A stretch of 64,000 nucleotides of DNA from Poecilobothrus nobilitatus. Lineage: Eukaryota; Arthropoda; Insecta; Diptera; Dolichopodidae. This document shows, in pieces, positions 1-13,238 of the stretch. The notes under the pieces are model-generated. The model saw nothing but the letters and a program-made list of their open reading frames with translations, had not been told where the DNA came from and searched no databases. The DNA lies in assembly GCA_947095535.1 (NCBI GenBank), contig OX352774.1, forward strand, positions 235,749,825 to 235,813,824, given 5' to 3'. Within the stretch, counting starts at the first letter, position 1. Each line of letters begins with the position of its first letter. The position numbers and the translations under genes are program-made.

Positions 1-2162
1 AAGGTCTTCCAATCAATAAAAAAAAAAAGAAAAAAATATTCCGCCCGGTGTAAAAAAAATTACTGTTCAACATAAATTATTTCTTAATATTATAATGGGG
101 CAGATTATCATCAATTTTGAATTTTTTTTTTTTTTTTGTAAACATTTTTAAAACTAAAAAATTAACTTAAAAAAATTATCTGTAAAAAAATTGTTTTGTT
201 TTTTTTTTTTTCTGGTTATAAAGAGTAAAATTTTACTTTTATTTTTGGCTTAAAATTATTTTTTTTTTTTTTAATTTCATTTGTCTTTCGTTTTGTCGTT
301 TTCCTTTCTTTAGAAATAGAAAGGAAAATTTATTGGAAAAAAAATATACCCAAAAATAAATTATCTATTTTAACACTATTATAAACACATATTATGATTT
401 TTGAATTTGGCCATATACTTACATTTACATACATATGTACTATTTAACTATATAGATTTATCTTATAGATACATTTAATAGATTTTATCATGTAAAAAAT
501 TGTCTCAAAGCAATATTTTTTTTCTTCTTTTCCTAATTCCATTCAAAAATATCAAAAAAAAAAAAATAAAACGAAAAATAAAATAAAAAACAAAAACACT
601 TCATTAAGTTAACAATAGGTAAAATATAAAAAAGCTAAAATAAAGTTTATTAAAAAACAAAAAAAAATGAAAATATGAAAAAATTAAAAAATGCCAATGA
701 AATTTGCATTCAAATCTCAAAAAAATTGTTTTAACATATGTTGAAAAGAAGCAAAAAAAAAAAAGTAAAGTTTGTTACATATAAGACAACATAATATGCA
801 TTCATATCATATGCAACATATAAAGACAACATAAGATACAAAATAAGATGAAAATAACAAAAGAAAAAAAAAAAACAAAAATACAAGATATTAATTCTTT
901 TCCTAGCAACATGAATTCAATATGTTATGTGCATTCATATATGGTAATATGATTGTTTTTTTTTTTTTTTTTGTTTTATATTTATGGTTATTGTATCACA
1001 CTACACAGAGCGCATGGTATTTTACATTATTATATGGTATTATATGGTACACAGATTAAACTATAATATGTATTTATTACGTCATTGAAATACCAATCAT
1101 TTTTTATCAATGAGTCAAAGCTAAATATTAAAAAAAAAAAAAAAAAAACAACAAAATCTAAAATACCAGTTTTAAAGAAACACAAAAAAAAAAAAAAAAA
1201 AAAACAAAGATATAAAAAATTAAATTGTAATGAAATGAAATGTGATATTGAAAAGTTTATCCACGCTTGAAAAGCATCACATATTCAACAATAGCATCAA
1301 CAACATAATAATGAGATAAAAAGTAAAAAAAACAATACATTGTTGCATTTAATTAGAGAGAATACTTTGAATGTTAAATAACAATAATTGTTTGTTATCC
1401 GTATATATATTTGGTGTATATGCATTATTTCTCATCCCACTGTAGTCTGTAGTTTTTCTTAAAACAATTAAGATCTAGAGATGTCAGCAATATATACAAA
1501 CAAGAAGAAAATTTCAAAATTAAAACTTATTGATTTCTAAAGTAAAACTGTTTTGTTTTTTTTTATATTTTTCTTTTTTGGAAAAGTGATTATTGGTAAG
1601 ATCCTATTAAAAGCAGGAGGATTTTAAATAATTCTTTTTATCCTTTCGACCAAAAAACTTTTTCAATTTATTTTCTTTTACTTTTCATACATACTTATAT
1701 AGAAATATAAATGTTTGATATTACAGAATCCTGTAAAAGACCAAAAAAAAAAAAAAACAAAGAATAAAAGAGAAAAGAAGAGAAATTGTTATTTAGGATT
1801 ATATTTCTGATTGTACCTACATATATAGTAAATTTTTTTATTGAAAGTTTTCCTTAAAGTTTTCCCATTACATCATATTAAAGTTATAGTATAATGTAAA
1901 TTCAATTTTATTATTTCTTTGATTCAATAAAAAAATTTGGTAAAATTTAAAGATATGAATACAAATCAAAGGTAAATTTTAATTAAAAATTTTCAATTTA
2001 CGTAAATATAAAAGAATTTTTTGCAGAAACACGTGATTTCAATAATATGTAAATTTTTCGAAAAAATATTCCTTTTAACTTTGTTGTAATGTTGCAATGT
2101 GTTTTTTAAGGTTTTTTTTTTTGCATATTTAGGTTGGTTTATTGTCAACACAATTAAGGCGT
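1..2162. other. AT-rich non-coding stretch
   Basis: I see no gene here. The sequence is mostly A/T with many poly(A) and poly(T) runs. The only open frame, near 1085-1270, is an artefact of long A runs read as lysine. It may be intergenic or part of an upstream intron of the gene that starts near 33.4 kb. Confidence 0.6.
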
Positions 2163-2468
2163 CATTACAACGGAATTGTCACTCACTGTAATAAGCATTT
2201 CTTATGAATACCGGTTTCTCATATTATACTGGTAACGATGCTGTGACGACAATCCGATACCATGCGATGATTTAAAATATAGCTTCTAATATATACATTT
2301 TTGCCGGTAACGAAAAGTCGTTTCGAACGATTCAAAATATTCTTCGTTGACGGTATGAGGAAAAAATACATCGTATTTTTACGGGTAACATCTATATGGT
2401 GTGTTAATAGAAATACGCAGTGTCCTTACCGTACGTTACGTACGGCATCGTAGCATACCGTTGTAATG
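2163..2468. mobile_element. short inverted-repeat element (MITE-like)
   Basis: The segment is bounded by an 11-bp inverted repeat: CATTACAACGG at 2163-2173 and CCGTTGTAATG at 2458-2468. It stands out from its surroundings by many CG dinucleotides. Inside are a perfect 7-bp stem (CCGTACG at 2429-2435, CGTACGG at 2439-2445) and three related GGTAAC-type motifs near 2230, 2304 and 2381, spaced about 75 bp apart. It has no reading frame of note. I found no convincing target-site duplication, so the exact ends and superfamily are open. A regulatory CpG-rich segment is the alternative, but the terminal repeat favours a small DNA transposon. Confidence 0.45.
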
Positions 2469-4149
2469 GGAATTGACCTTTATAGTTTCAAAGATTCGAT
2501 GTGTGCTAGTATTATTTTTGTATATTTTTAAAAAAAAATTTTCTGGTTTCTTATAAATTAATTGATTGAATTCTTGTCAAATTTTTAATGTAGCTGACAT
2601 ATAAATTAATTTTTTTTGTTTATTATTTAATAGTTAATTAATCCAATTAATATATATAGACTGAGAAAAGACTTTGTACTGTAGTTGTGTTAGGATTAGT
2701 GTTTTATTATTACTTTTATTGTTGTCAGAAAACAAAGAATTCGCTTTTAATATATAAAAAGGCGTAATATTCAACTCAAATTTAGTAAAAGAATTAAAAA
2801 ATTATTCAAGCCTTTGACCGACAACTAACTTTAAACTTCTATATTATGTATGTATTTCTGTTTTTTCACTTAAGGCGTTTCAATAAGACTTAACTAAAGG
2901 TGAAATAAAATTTAAAAAATATTAATAAAATTTTAAAAAATTTATGAGAATTGAAATTTCAAATAAAAACTCTGAATATATTTAAACAAAGTGCTATAAA
3001 TCGCTATATATATCGCACTCTGTTCTTATCCAAAAACAAAACTTCCTTCACAATTGTAATAATCTAATGATCCATAAAATATTTCTAATAATTATTTTAA
3101 TTATTTCACGTGCTAAAAATGGAAAAAAAAAAGTAGAATTCAAGGAAATTAAAAAAAAAAAACAAATTCGTATCCGTGCAGAATTTTCTTTGTTTTTTTT
3201 TTTTATTTTGCAATAGAAGTAAAAAATCATTGTAAATCACCACAAATATACAGCAATAGAAAACAATAAAAAAAATGAAAATTCTACTTTTAATTTTTAG
3301 AAACTTCTAACCTAGATTTCATTTTTTTTTTTTACGATTCAATGAATGAATGAATAAATGAATGAAATAGAAAAAAACGAAAAAAAAAAAACATAAATTC
3401 ACTTTCAGATTCATTTTGTTGATTTCTTTCATTTATTATTTATTTACTTATTTTATTTATTTATTTTTTTTTTTATTAATTTTTTAATATTTATTTTTGA
3501 AATTTTTATTATTTGATTCTGATTGCCATTAATAACTTTTAGTTTATTTTTTTAGTTCATTGTGTGTTGTTTTTTTGTGTTTTTCTGTCTCGGTGTATTT
3601 CAAGAATGGTTTTTAGGTTTTTTTTTTTTTTTGAATACTTATTTTACTTATAAAATTACGTTCCATAACAATTGTTATAATATTGCAGCAACTTTTTTTT
3701 TTGTATGTATACATTTTGTATAGATACATTATAGGTATGTTATTAAAAAAAAATATTTACACTTTTTCATATGCGGTGAATTGTTTTGTTAGTAGTTTTT
3801 GATGTTATTTCGAAATACTATTAAAGATATTTTTTTTTTCCAGTTCCAGTCCAATTGTTAGTAATGTGTAGTTATAGTTAAAAATATCTAATTTTTAATA
3901 TATAGATATATATTTATATATGTGCTATATAAATATGTAAAAATTCTTATTAAAAATATGATGAAAAATTATTACATGTATATAGAGAAAAACTCAATAA
4001 TTTAAATAGTAAATAATATTATTAAAATGTTATTCTAGAATTTCAATTACAGTGAATTGAATTCGAGTAAAAATTTTTAACTTGATAATTTTGTTAACTA
4101 AAAATGAGCCATTTCAAAGTATATATGATAATATGGAATAATTTATGTA
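2469..4149. other. AT-rich non-coding stretch with simple repeats
   Basis: No gene is visible. It contains an (AATG)n-like run at about 3340-3368 and an (ATTT)n-like run at about 3428-3480, plus several poly(T) tracts. Confidence 0.6.
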
Positions 4150-4640
4150 CAGTTACCCAAAACGTTAATTATACAGAAAACGGCATTTTTTCTAATATCT
4201 TTTAGAAAATCGTATATTTTAGATTTAGGGAAGGGATGTAAAAAAGGACAGCCTTCCATTTGGTATAATGGTATAATGGGACACTTTCAAAAATATATTT
4301 GACAAACATATATACCTACTTTGTAAATATTAAATACTTATATTTTGAAAATAGTTTTTAAACCCTAATTTTGTAAGGGATTCAAATATCCTTTCTATGC
4401 AATCTATATTGTCGAAAAAGCGTAAAAACCCTAATTTTGTATCCAATTCAAAAATCGCTTCTCCTTGTCTTAAAAAATATACATGTTCCGATAGTTTACA
4501 TGTTTAAATACTATTTCGTTAAAAAGTCTTTTTGTCCGTTTTGTTAAAAGACTCTTTTTTATTTAGAAATGGATTTAGGCAAATTGGTATATCCTCATAT
4601 AATATATACACCCTCTAAAAATTGGATTTTGAAAAAAGAT
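4150..4640. repeat. dispersed repeat, copy 1
   Basis: This stretch shares a series of phrases in the same order with 12005-12420: CTAATATCTTTT, ACAAACATA followed by TTTG(T/C)AAATATT, TTTAAATACTA(T/C)TT(C/T)GTTAAAA, and GGATTTAGGCAAA against AGATTTAGACAAA. The shared part is rich in the theme TTTTG(T/C)(T/A)AAAA-GTC. It is an old, diverged dispersed repeat with no coding content. The open frame at 4569-4766 falls inside it and is not a gene. Confidence 0.5.
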
Positions 4641-5955
4641 TTTTGGAAAGAGTTTCTAAGTAATGTCAACTGTTTTACGTATGGAAATTTTATAGTAAGA
4701 AATAAGAATTTCCAGTTTATCAAATATCAATTGTTTACGCTTAATTTCTTAGTACTTTATTATTAATATAAGCTACACAAAAAAGCTAGTTTAAATTGAG
4801 TTGAAATTTTTTTTTATCATCATCACATACCACGTGACGGTATATGTATTAAATTATAATTAGATTATTAATTTTGTTTGACCGTGGTTTGAAACCAAAA
4901 ACTTTTGCCTCAAATATCGGCAACTTACACCCTTCTCCATTTGTCAAATGAATTGAAATTTAGTTGAATTAAAAAATTAGTTCTAATTCACTGAAAATGA
5001 ATTCAAATCGAATTTTGACAAAAACAAATTAAAGAAAAAAAGTTATTTTCTTATTGAATTAAATTAATTTCTATAATATATTTCATTTTTTACAGTAATT
5101 TATTCCATCTAAAAATAAATTTCAGAACATGAAGAATTATATTAAAATTTATTTTACTATTCACAACATTCACTGTTAATGATTTTCTTGTTATACTAAG
5201 AACTTCTTCTTTATCTGAATATATACACGTAACTACTTGTAGTTGAAATCTTTGGTTTCAAGTAAATATAAGATGAACTCTGAAATGAACTAAAACAAAA
5301 AACAAAAAAAAAAAAAAATTTAGAGAAAATTTAAAGTATACCTAGTTATATACACAAATTTTTGAAAATCCTAAATTCAAAAATTTCAAGTGGTACTTCT
5401 GAGAAAAAATATTATTCTATATTGAAATAACGAATTAAAATTTAAGGTTTAAAAGAAAAAAAAACCTACAACAAATTCTTAACTAATAGAAATTCTTCAA
5501 TCTTTCAAGTTAAGAACAAAGAATTTAAAAATCAATTGAAATATTTATTTAACACATTTTTAAGTATTACTGATATAATCAGTCATGAAAAAATAAAAAT
5601 TTTTATAAAAGACCCCCCAGAATTATTCAAGTATACTTACTTACTAGATATTATTCGTATTATGCCTTAAAGATATTTGGGATTTTAGAATTTTTAAATT
5701 AAAATAAAATTAATTGATAAAATTGAGTGTTAAAAATAATCTTCTTTTTAATTTAATAAGACAGAATCAAGCCACATTTTTAAGCTTATGTAGTGTAAGG
5801 TAATGTATAGGTACAGGTTTACTATAATTTAAGTATATTATTTATATTAATAGTTCTAGATTAAAACATATGTATATAATATTGAAATTGATGATTAAAA
5901 TCAAAACTTGTTCTTGTATTATTATGAACTTTTTAACAAGGCAGTGTATAAAACC
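4641..5955. other. AT-rich non-coding stretch
   Basis: I see no gene, no long inverted repeat and no recognisable element here. Confidence 0.55.
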
Positions 5956-5959
5956 CAAA

Positions 5960-6490
5960 CACATCGAATGCAAATTTTCAATTTTTCACTCCTAATACGT
6001 CTCAAATGGTGCAAAGTTCTGAAGAAGCTCTGATGAAGTTTATGCTTATTTTCTCTCTTAAAGAACTTACTACATTTAAGGTTTCAGCTAACAGTCCTCT
6101 GCAAATACCTTAACGGTTTATTGTATTTCATTTAACGGTAAATTTAAATATTAAAATCCAAAAAATTATATAACTTTTATATTAATTTTTACAGTTTTTT
6201 AGTTTGACGTTTTTAGATTAAAAAACCTGAGTTATAATTATTTTAGAGTAGGGCTTTTTTTTACATTGAGTAGGGACTATAACTTCGTAACGGGTATGAC
6301 AATTTAACAAAAATTCTTATATAAAATAAAATTTTAAATGCCACCTATCCATTAGATTAAAATTTCATTGCAACATCTTAAATAGTGAAGAGTTTTGTAA
6401 ACCGAAGAATTGACAAACGTGCGGACACGATTAAAATAAATAATGAGAAAATGTTTTTGAAAATTGTGCTAAAAATGAAAGCGGACGGAA
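5960..6490 (-). mobile_element. decayed Helentron-like element, family B fragment
   Basis: Part of the sequence follows the right half of the family B element at 51237-52585. Shared landmarks are GGTAAATTTAAATA, a TTTGACG-TTTT-AGATTAAAAAA block, GGGCTTTTTT, a degraded version of the conserved block GCTGTAGCTCCGTAACGGG (here ACTATAACTTCGTAACGGG), and TTTTGTAAAC followed by a degraded GGAC tract. It lacks clear ends and has accumulated many changes, so it is an old fragment. Confidence 0.55.
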
Positions 6491-7612
6491 GAGAAACTTA
6501 TTAAAATAGTTTTCATAAAACACTTTATTAGACAAAATTAAATTAAATAACTATATAATATTTTTTTTAAATTTCATTGAGAACTTCAAGTAATCTTCCA
6601 AAGTCCAAACTAATTTTTATTTAAATAAAACATATCTAGGCATTAAATTCATTGTTTTCATGTGAAATAATTTCCATCTCCTTTTAAAAGCTAAAAAAAA
6701 AAAAAAAAAAAAATTAAATTCTGTATAAATTATATAAAAAGAATCTTTAAATAAAATTTTGATTTTTAATGGTGGTCCATTGTTCGTTTTATTGTCTTTT
6801 TAATTTAAGTAAATCTCTTAAAACATATATTTTTCTTGTAAATCAAAGAATGTCAATTACTTAATAATTATTTTTTATGAATTTTTTTTGTTACAAAAAT
6901 TTTATTTTTGTAGAATTTAATTAATTTTTTTTTTAAATTTTAATTTATTCTTAGTAAGAAGGTTGAAGATTATGTGTACTTAAGTTATAGTATTAAAGTA
7001 GTTACTTTAATCGTGTACTTATTACATTTTTTTTTTTTGTAATTTAATGAACTGTTTTGTGGTTAATTTATTCTTCAATGAAAACTTGTTTCAAGACGAG
7101 GAATCTTTAATAAATAAAATTTAAGAAATAGAAGAATTTTTTTAAAGTACTGTATTAGGACTAAAAAATTGATTGAAGTAATAATTTCTGAAAGGTCATA
7201 AAACTCTTTTATTGCCATAATATATGATTTAATATTTTAGTACAAAAGCCTGTCTCACATAATCCTGATTTTCAGTTAAACAGAATTTTAAAAAGTGAAT
7301 TTTGAGAAGTAGAATTTAGAGAAATAAAGTTTTAAAATTTTGAGGAACAGTATTTTAATAAATGAGAGAATGTGAAATGGAATTTCGCTGCACCTTCCGC
7401 AAAAAATTTATGCTCTATTTTCAAAAGGACGAGAAGCACATGTAGTAAAGAGTCTATTAAAGGTTTCTCTGATTGTTATGAGAAATGCATTTAAATACAA
7501 TTTTACGAATTTAAGAAAATCAAAGATAAGATTAAATTTTCTATTTTGGAACTGTTTAATAAAAAAAATCTATTTTTATTAGAAAATATTAAAGATTATC
7601 GAATCATTTTTT
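6491..7612. other. AT-rich non-coding stretch
   Basis: No gene or recognisable element is visible. A poly(A) run lies at about 6693-6712. Confidence 0.55.
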
Positions 7613-7614
7613 TT

Positions 7615-7858
7615 TATTTATTTATTTATTTATATACAGTTACCGTGGTACATAAATTTGCCAGGTAGCTATAAGTCCTGTTTCCTGGTAGGAATGTGGG
7701 GTGTACGAGATATTATGTGATATTTTAAGTATTTATATATTGCGATATATGAATTATTTTTTTTTATATTATAATTATTATACCGGGAATCGAACCCGAG
7801 ACCTCTCATTCCCTTATGAATGAGAAGCGGTGCGTCGACCACTGCACCAATGGCTGGA
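7615..7858 (-). mobile_element. tRNA-derived SINE
   Basis: Read on the minus strand, the element starts near 7858 with a tRNA-like head. A good A box (TGGTGCAGTGG, 7849-7839) is followed by a perfect B box (GGTTCGATTCC, 7796-7786), about 43 bases apart. Between them an 8-bp stem (TCTCATTC / GAATGAGA) sits where an anticodon arm would be. There is no 3' partner for an acceptor stem, so it is not a functional tRNA. The minus-strand copy ends in a (TAAA)n tail at about 7616-7634, as expected for a SINE copied by a LINE. I could not settle a target-site duplication. Confidence 0.7.
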
Positions 7859-10800
7859 TATTGTTTTTTTTAAATATTTTTATTAAGTTTTTTTCTTGCG
7901 TTATTATTATGTGTTAGTTTCGACTTTCCTTTTATAATTCTTTATAAGATTTCATGCTTCTTTAACTTTTACCTCTTCCGGTTACCACATTCGTTACTTT
8001 AAACCTTACTAAATAATTTTCTGCACTTATAAAATTTTTAAAACTTTTTTTAGGAACCACGGTGGCTTAGGATAAAAGTGTATAAAATACGTTGTAAACA
8101 CATTTAGATGGCAGGGGAATAAACTAAAAAAAAAAAAAAAAAAAAAAACAAATTTTAGCGGAGTTTCTCTTAGAAGAAACATATACCGTTAAACATTTTC
8201 TATTGTTAAGAAATTCTTATTTCAAATTGAAAATTATTGTAATTGTAAAAGTTTTCCCTCGTATTAAATTGGTCAAGTTTTATAAGAATATTTTTTATAG
8301 TTATAGATTCAAAAAAAAAAAAAAAAAAAAACAAACATTTAAAAGAACTGCTGAAAAATGTTTAAATTTTCTTTTTTTTTTTTTTTGTAAAAAGTTGGAT
8401 TACGGTATGTAAAATTTACATAAAACCTTTTTTTTTTTTTGTGTCCAGTAAAAACCAAAATTTGAAGTCTTAAAAAAAAAAAATCAAGTTAAAAAAATTT
8501 ACGAAATTTAAAAATTTGATTTTATCTTAAAAAAATATAATAATAGGTTGTAAAATAACAATAACAAAAACAAAAAGTAAGTAAAATATCTATAGAATGA
8601 ACTCAATTTGTATTACACCCACGTAATGGGAATTTTATTGAAAGACTTAAAAAAAAAAAAATAATGAATCATTTTTTTTTGTTTTTGGTTTTGTAAATTT
8701 AATGCCTCATTTTTGATTTTTAGGAAGAATTTGAAGATTGAATTTGGTATTTTTAAAAATATGCGCGATTTAAATGTATTTAAAATTTAAATAAAACATA
8801 ATACATATATATTATATATAATTTTGTAAATTGAGTTGTTGTGACCTATATGCATAATAATGAAAAAATAACAAAAGAAACAAAAATAAAAATAAAATTT
8901 GATGAGCTCTCTTGAATTTTTAATAGGATTTTATGGGAATTTTTTTTTTATTTTTTTTTCATTTTATTTAATTTTATTTTATTTAAAACAAATATAATTG
9001 AAATATTTCGTTTTTTTATTTATTTATTTTCTTTTTTAATTTTGTATTTCAGTATTTAAAACAAAATTCTAGGTCGTTTTATATACTTATATAAGTAATT
9101 TAATGCATATATTCATTTTTTGTTTAATGCTTAAAATAATGTTGTAAATATTTAATGAGTTTTTTATATATATGTTTTTTACCTTATATATATATATATG
9201 CAATTTAATTTTAAATGTTTTAATTCAAACAAAATGTAATAAAACTTAATAAAAATGTTAAAATATATAGTTTTATTGATTAATGGATATTTGACTGCTT
9301 TTGGAATTGTTCTTAATTTGGAAAAATTAAAATTTTTATTTTTTTTTTTTATTTAGTGAAAATCCATTTAAAATTTTATTTAAATATGAAGCATGGTATA
9401 TACAAGTATATGAAATAATATGTTTGTCTAGAATCACAAGTTCATATTGATACTAAAATCTAATTTGGTTAACTGTTATATGATACCGTTATTTGATTAT
9501 CATACAAGATAAATACCATTATTTTGTTTATTTTTTTTTTTGCCAAAACAAATAATAAATATCACAATTTATTTACACTCTTTTTTTGAAAGATTGAGGA
9601 AGTGGAAAACGATTACGACCTCTGAGTATTAGTGCAGTCCTATTATAGGTACATAAGTTTTTTTTTAATGGAATGGAAAACTACGTAAGGGGTAAAAATT
9701 TATATATTTTGCACTTATATAAAAATTAGAATCCTATGATTTTAAAGTTTTAAAATGACTTTATAGCGAACTGGAGCTCTATAATAAAGATAATTTATAT
9801 ACTTCCGTTTAGGATTTATGCACACTGTTACAAGCTTTTTATTAAAATAAATCATTATTCAGTTACGAAGTCAATTAATCAATCAATCAATTAATTAATA
9901 GATTTTATTTCAAATAGATCTGGTAACTATCGATTCTATAATGTCATTCATATTTAGATCGAAAAATTAAATTTTATTTTTAAGAGGCTAGTGACTACTC
10001 ATTTTTTTTTGGTCAGGTTTGAATTCTGAGTTGATTTAGTCGTTTGCATGATGACTCGAAAAATAATGGAGATAGCATCTGAATTTTTTACCATTTTATT
10101 TTTATATAAATACCAACGGGTTCATGTAATTGCCACATAACTTCTTTTTTGCAAATAACAAAAAGTTTGACATCTTCAATTCTATACACTCGTTAATGAA
10201 ATGTTTTGTTTTTCGACAATAATATAAATATTTTTATTTAGAATATAGTTATTTTAGTTATTATATAAGTTAAATAAAAAAATGTATTGTTAATAAAGAA
10301 ATACGATAATTATTTAATAATTTTTAAAATACATATTTTATATTATTTAAAAAAAACGAAGTCCGTTACTCCGTTTTACTGCTATAAAGAGAATTGAACA
10401 TCAAACTATAAGTCGCTTATTATTAATATTAGACTTAACTTCAGTTTTTTGAATCAATATAAATCGGTTAGTAAAAAAAGAAATACCAACTTGAAATTAT
10501 TACAAGTGGAGTGAACAGTGCAAAATGTTCACTTTGAAGATTTTTATAACAGAGGTAATAACTTTAATATAACTTTCGAAGTTAGTGAAGCATTTATAAA
10601 TTTAAGATACATTTTTTGTGAAATACAAAATGATTGTGCTCATGCACTTTTAAGTTTGAACATTCATAGTTGATTTATATTAATTAATTCTCTAAAATGG
10701 TTTGATTTAACTGTCCCATAATATTAAAAAGCCTCCTATAATGTGACACTTTAAACAAAGTGTTTCATAAAATACAGAAATTGTCGATGCAAAACGATTT

Positions 10801-11217
10801 TGGTCTTTATTTTTTGTTTTGTATGTAATTTTTTGAAATAAATTTGAAATTGAAAAACTCACGAAATTGAAAATAAATAACACTTTATATAGAATTTCTT
10901 AAATTTGATATTATTTACTCATGAAGGTGACGAAGAATTACATTCAGATTGGGGAAAGCCAACAAAACATTCGCAGCGTAATCAACTAAAAATTAGTAGT
11001 GATTTCCTATGTTATTTTTTTATTTTATATATTTTATTTTTAATTTATATAAACTTGAATTTTAGTTAATTTTAAAATTTTAAAAATCTGAATTGTTAAA
11101 TTTTATTATAATTTTCTTGAAGTATTCCTGATGAAATGTTGAATTTTGAATAATTAAAATTTTGATTTTAATAATTAAAATGATGTTCTGGCCATAAAAT
11201 TAATTCAGTGCGAAACA
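7859..11217. other. AT-rich non-coding stretch
   Basis: No gene is supported. Simple repeats include a 23-base poly(A) at 8126-8148, another A run near 8312-8330, a (TA)n run near 9186-9200 and an (AATC)n run near 9874-9900. The open frame at 8203-8412 is built on A and T runs. Confidence 0.55.
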
Positions 11218-11405
11218 TTTTTTTTCCCTAAAGAAGCCGAGATCCTTCCAAAGAACCAAGAATAAACCTTAGGTACGGTCAGTTTTGAACACTTCTGCCC
11301 CTTTTACCAATATAATCGGATGAAACGCTTAACTGATAATGACAAGTATGTGGAAACTTTGAAGTGGGGAGTGAGAATGTAAACAAACAATGAAACCGCC
11401 TATGA
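11218..11405 (-). mobile_element. 3' tail of non-LTR retrotransposon family L (relic)
   Basis: On the minus strand this matches the untranslated tail of the retrotransposon at 16828-17369 and the longer tail copy at 26267-26500. Landmarks are AGGCGG-TTTCATTGTTT, a conserved GGGGCAG-AGTGTTCAA-CTGACCGTACC block and a TTTGGAAGGATC end, followed by an A run (T run on the plus strand near 11218-11226). It has no coding sequence and is heavily diverged. Confidence 0.55.
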
Positions 11406-12004
11406 TGCATTTATATATGTTTATATGTATGTTAATGTTATATTCTCTTCCAAACAACATAAATTCTTATTGCACAGCCTTTTAAGACCGTATCTATGTC
11501 ATTGTAACAGTATATAATATTATTTTAAAAAAATGTATCTATATTAAATATTTTCTATCATAATATATTAAAACAAAAATCAATATTAATTTTCTTTTTC
11601 TACATTTTATTTACAGGTACCGCTAAACAAACCAATTTGGATAAACGAAAACACTATTCCTGTACATATATAGTAATTTTTTCTTATTTTACATTTAAAA
11701 AAATATTTAATAATAGCGAATTAATTTCTTATGGTAATTGTTTTTTTTAATTATTAATTTGTTTTAATTTGTTTATATGCTTTTTTTTCATTTTATTCAT
11801 TATACATCTTTCTTGTTTTATATATATATAACAATGTATATAATCATGCAATATACTGCTCATGTTTATGGCATTACTTTTAACACTTTCTCTTGTTGTG
11901 CGCCATTCCATATAAGATTCCATATTTATATATTTTTTCTGAACATTTACTATGTTTTACAATTTAAGAATTAAAAATCGTTTTAAAGATTCCATATGGT
12001 TTAA

Positions 12005-12420
12005 GTACAGTTAGGCGAAAATTACAAACCAACATTTTGCCTAATATCTTTTGGCTAAAGAAATATTTTATTACATTCTATTTGACTTAATAAAACATTT
12101 TGACATTTCGTAAGAAGATATTTAACAAACATACACTTTGCAAATATTATATATATTATATATATATATATATAATCGGATGTATATATTTCATCTGGAA
12201 AAATCTAAAATGTATCCTAACTAATTTTATACATATTTCAACGATAAAGATGCTTTATTTTTTAAATACTACTTTGTTAAAAGTCTTTCTGCAAAGTGTC
12301 CATTTCGTCAAAAATCTTTTCGTGAAGTGACAACTCTTTTTTGTCAAAATGTATTATCGAAAATGTCCTTTTGGAAAATAGATTTAGACAAACTGTCATA
12401 CTCCCCAAACTTCATACTGA
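12005..12420. repeat. dispersed repeat, copy 2
   Basis: This is the second copy of the repeat at 4150-4640, in the same orientation. It is interrupted by a (TA)n run at about 12146-12174. Its right half is made of short, roughly 15-18 base units on the theme TTTTG(T/G)CAAAATGTCC or TTTCGTCAAAAATC, suggesting the repeat began as a minisatellite-like sequence. Confidence 0.5.
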
Positions 12421-13238
12421 TACTGATGCATCCACTTTGATCGTTATTTAAAATTTTATTTATTATTTACTTAAGCTAGTCTTTAATTCATAAATGAGTT
12501 ACTGTCATTACATAATTTAAAAAATTTCACAATTAAAATCAATTAAGATTATATGAAAATAGTTACCACATACAATGTCTTATATAACATTATATAACAT
12601 AATGAATTTTATAATTCTTTAAATTTCTAGACAAAATATCATTAAATTTTTTATTTCGACTAGATTTAAACAAAAACAAAATATGTCCGTATTTAATTAA
12701 TTAAATATTTTTAACCTTTAAAAACAATATAACAAATATAAATCATTAAAACTAATGTAATAATGTCAAAAATTTTCTAATAGTTAGTATTGCATATTTT
12801 TTTCATATATTTCATATTATATTTAGTTATAATAACTGACCGTTTCTTGTTGCTTTTATTCGCATCAGAAACATCAAAAATGTCAGTTCAAAAATGTCAA
12901 AAATTATTTCCATTTATAGAATAAAAAAAAATCATGTTTTTTATATTTCCAAATATAGATATTAAAGTTATTAAAAAATAAATATGGGATTGTATACTCA
13001 CCTTTATAATACAAATTTTTTAAAACATAATTTTTAATTAATTCTAAGACCATAGAAAATAAGCTTAAATCAAGCCGCTTGTCATGTCAAAGTTAAGATT
13101 TATAGAAAAAAAAAAAAAAAAAACAACAATAACAAAATTCTGTTCAATTAATTTCGCCTTTAAGTTAAATTTCACGTTTATAATTAATATTTAAGTTAAA
13201 TTTATTTAATAATTTTTATATATATTTTTTTTTATATA
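12421..13238. other. AT-rich non-coding stretch
   Basis: No gene or element is visible apart from an A run near 13107-13122. Confidence 0.55.

Noticed and set aside
1085..1270. 61-codon plus-strand open frame
   Set aside because: It consists largely of lysine codons from A runs and has no other coding signal.
7786..7858. Possible tRNA gene on the minus strand
   Set aside because: A and B boxes are good, but the acceptor stem has no partner and a (TAAA)n-tailed body follows, so it is a SINE head.
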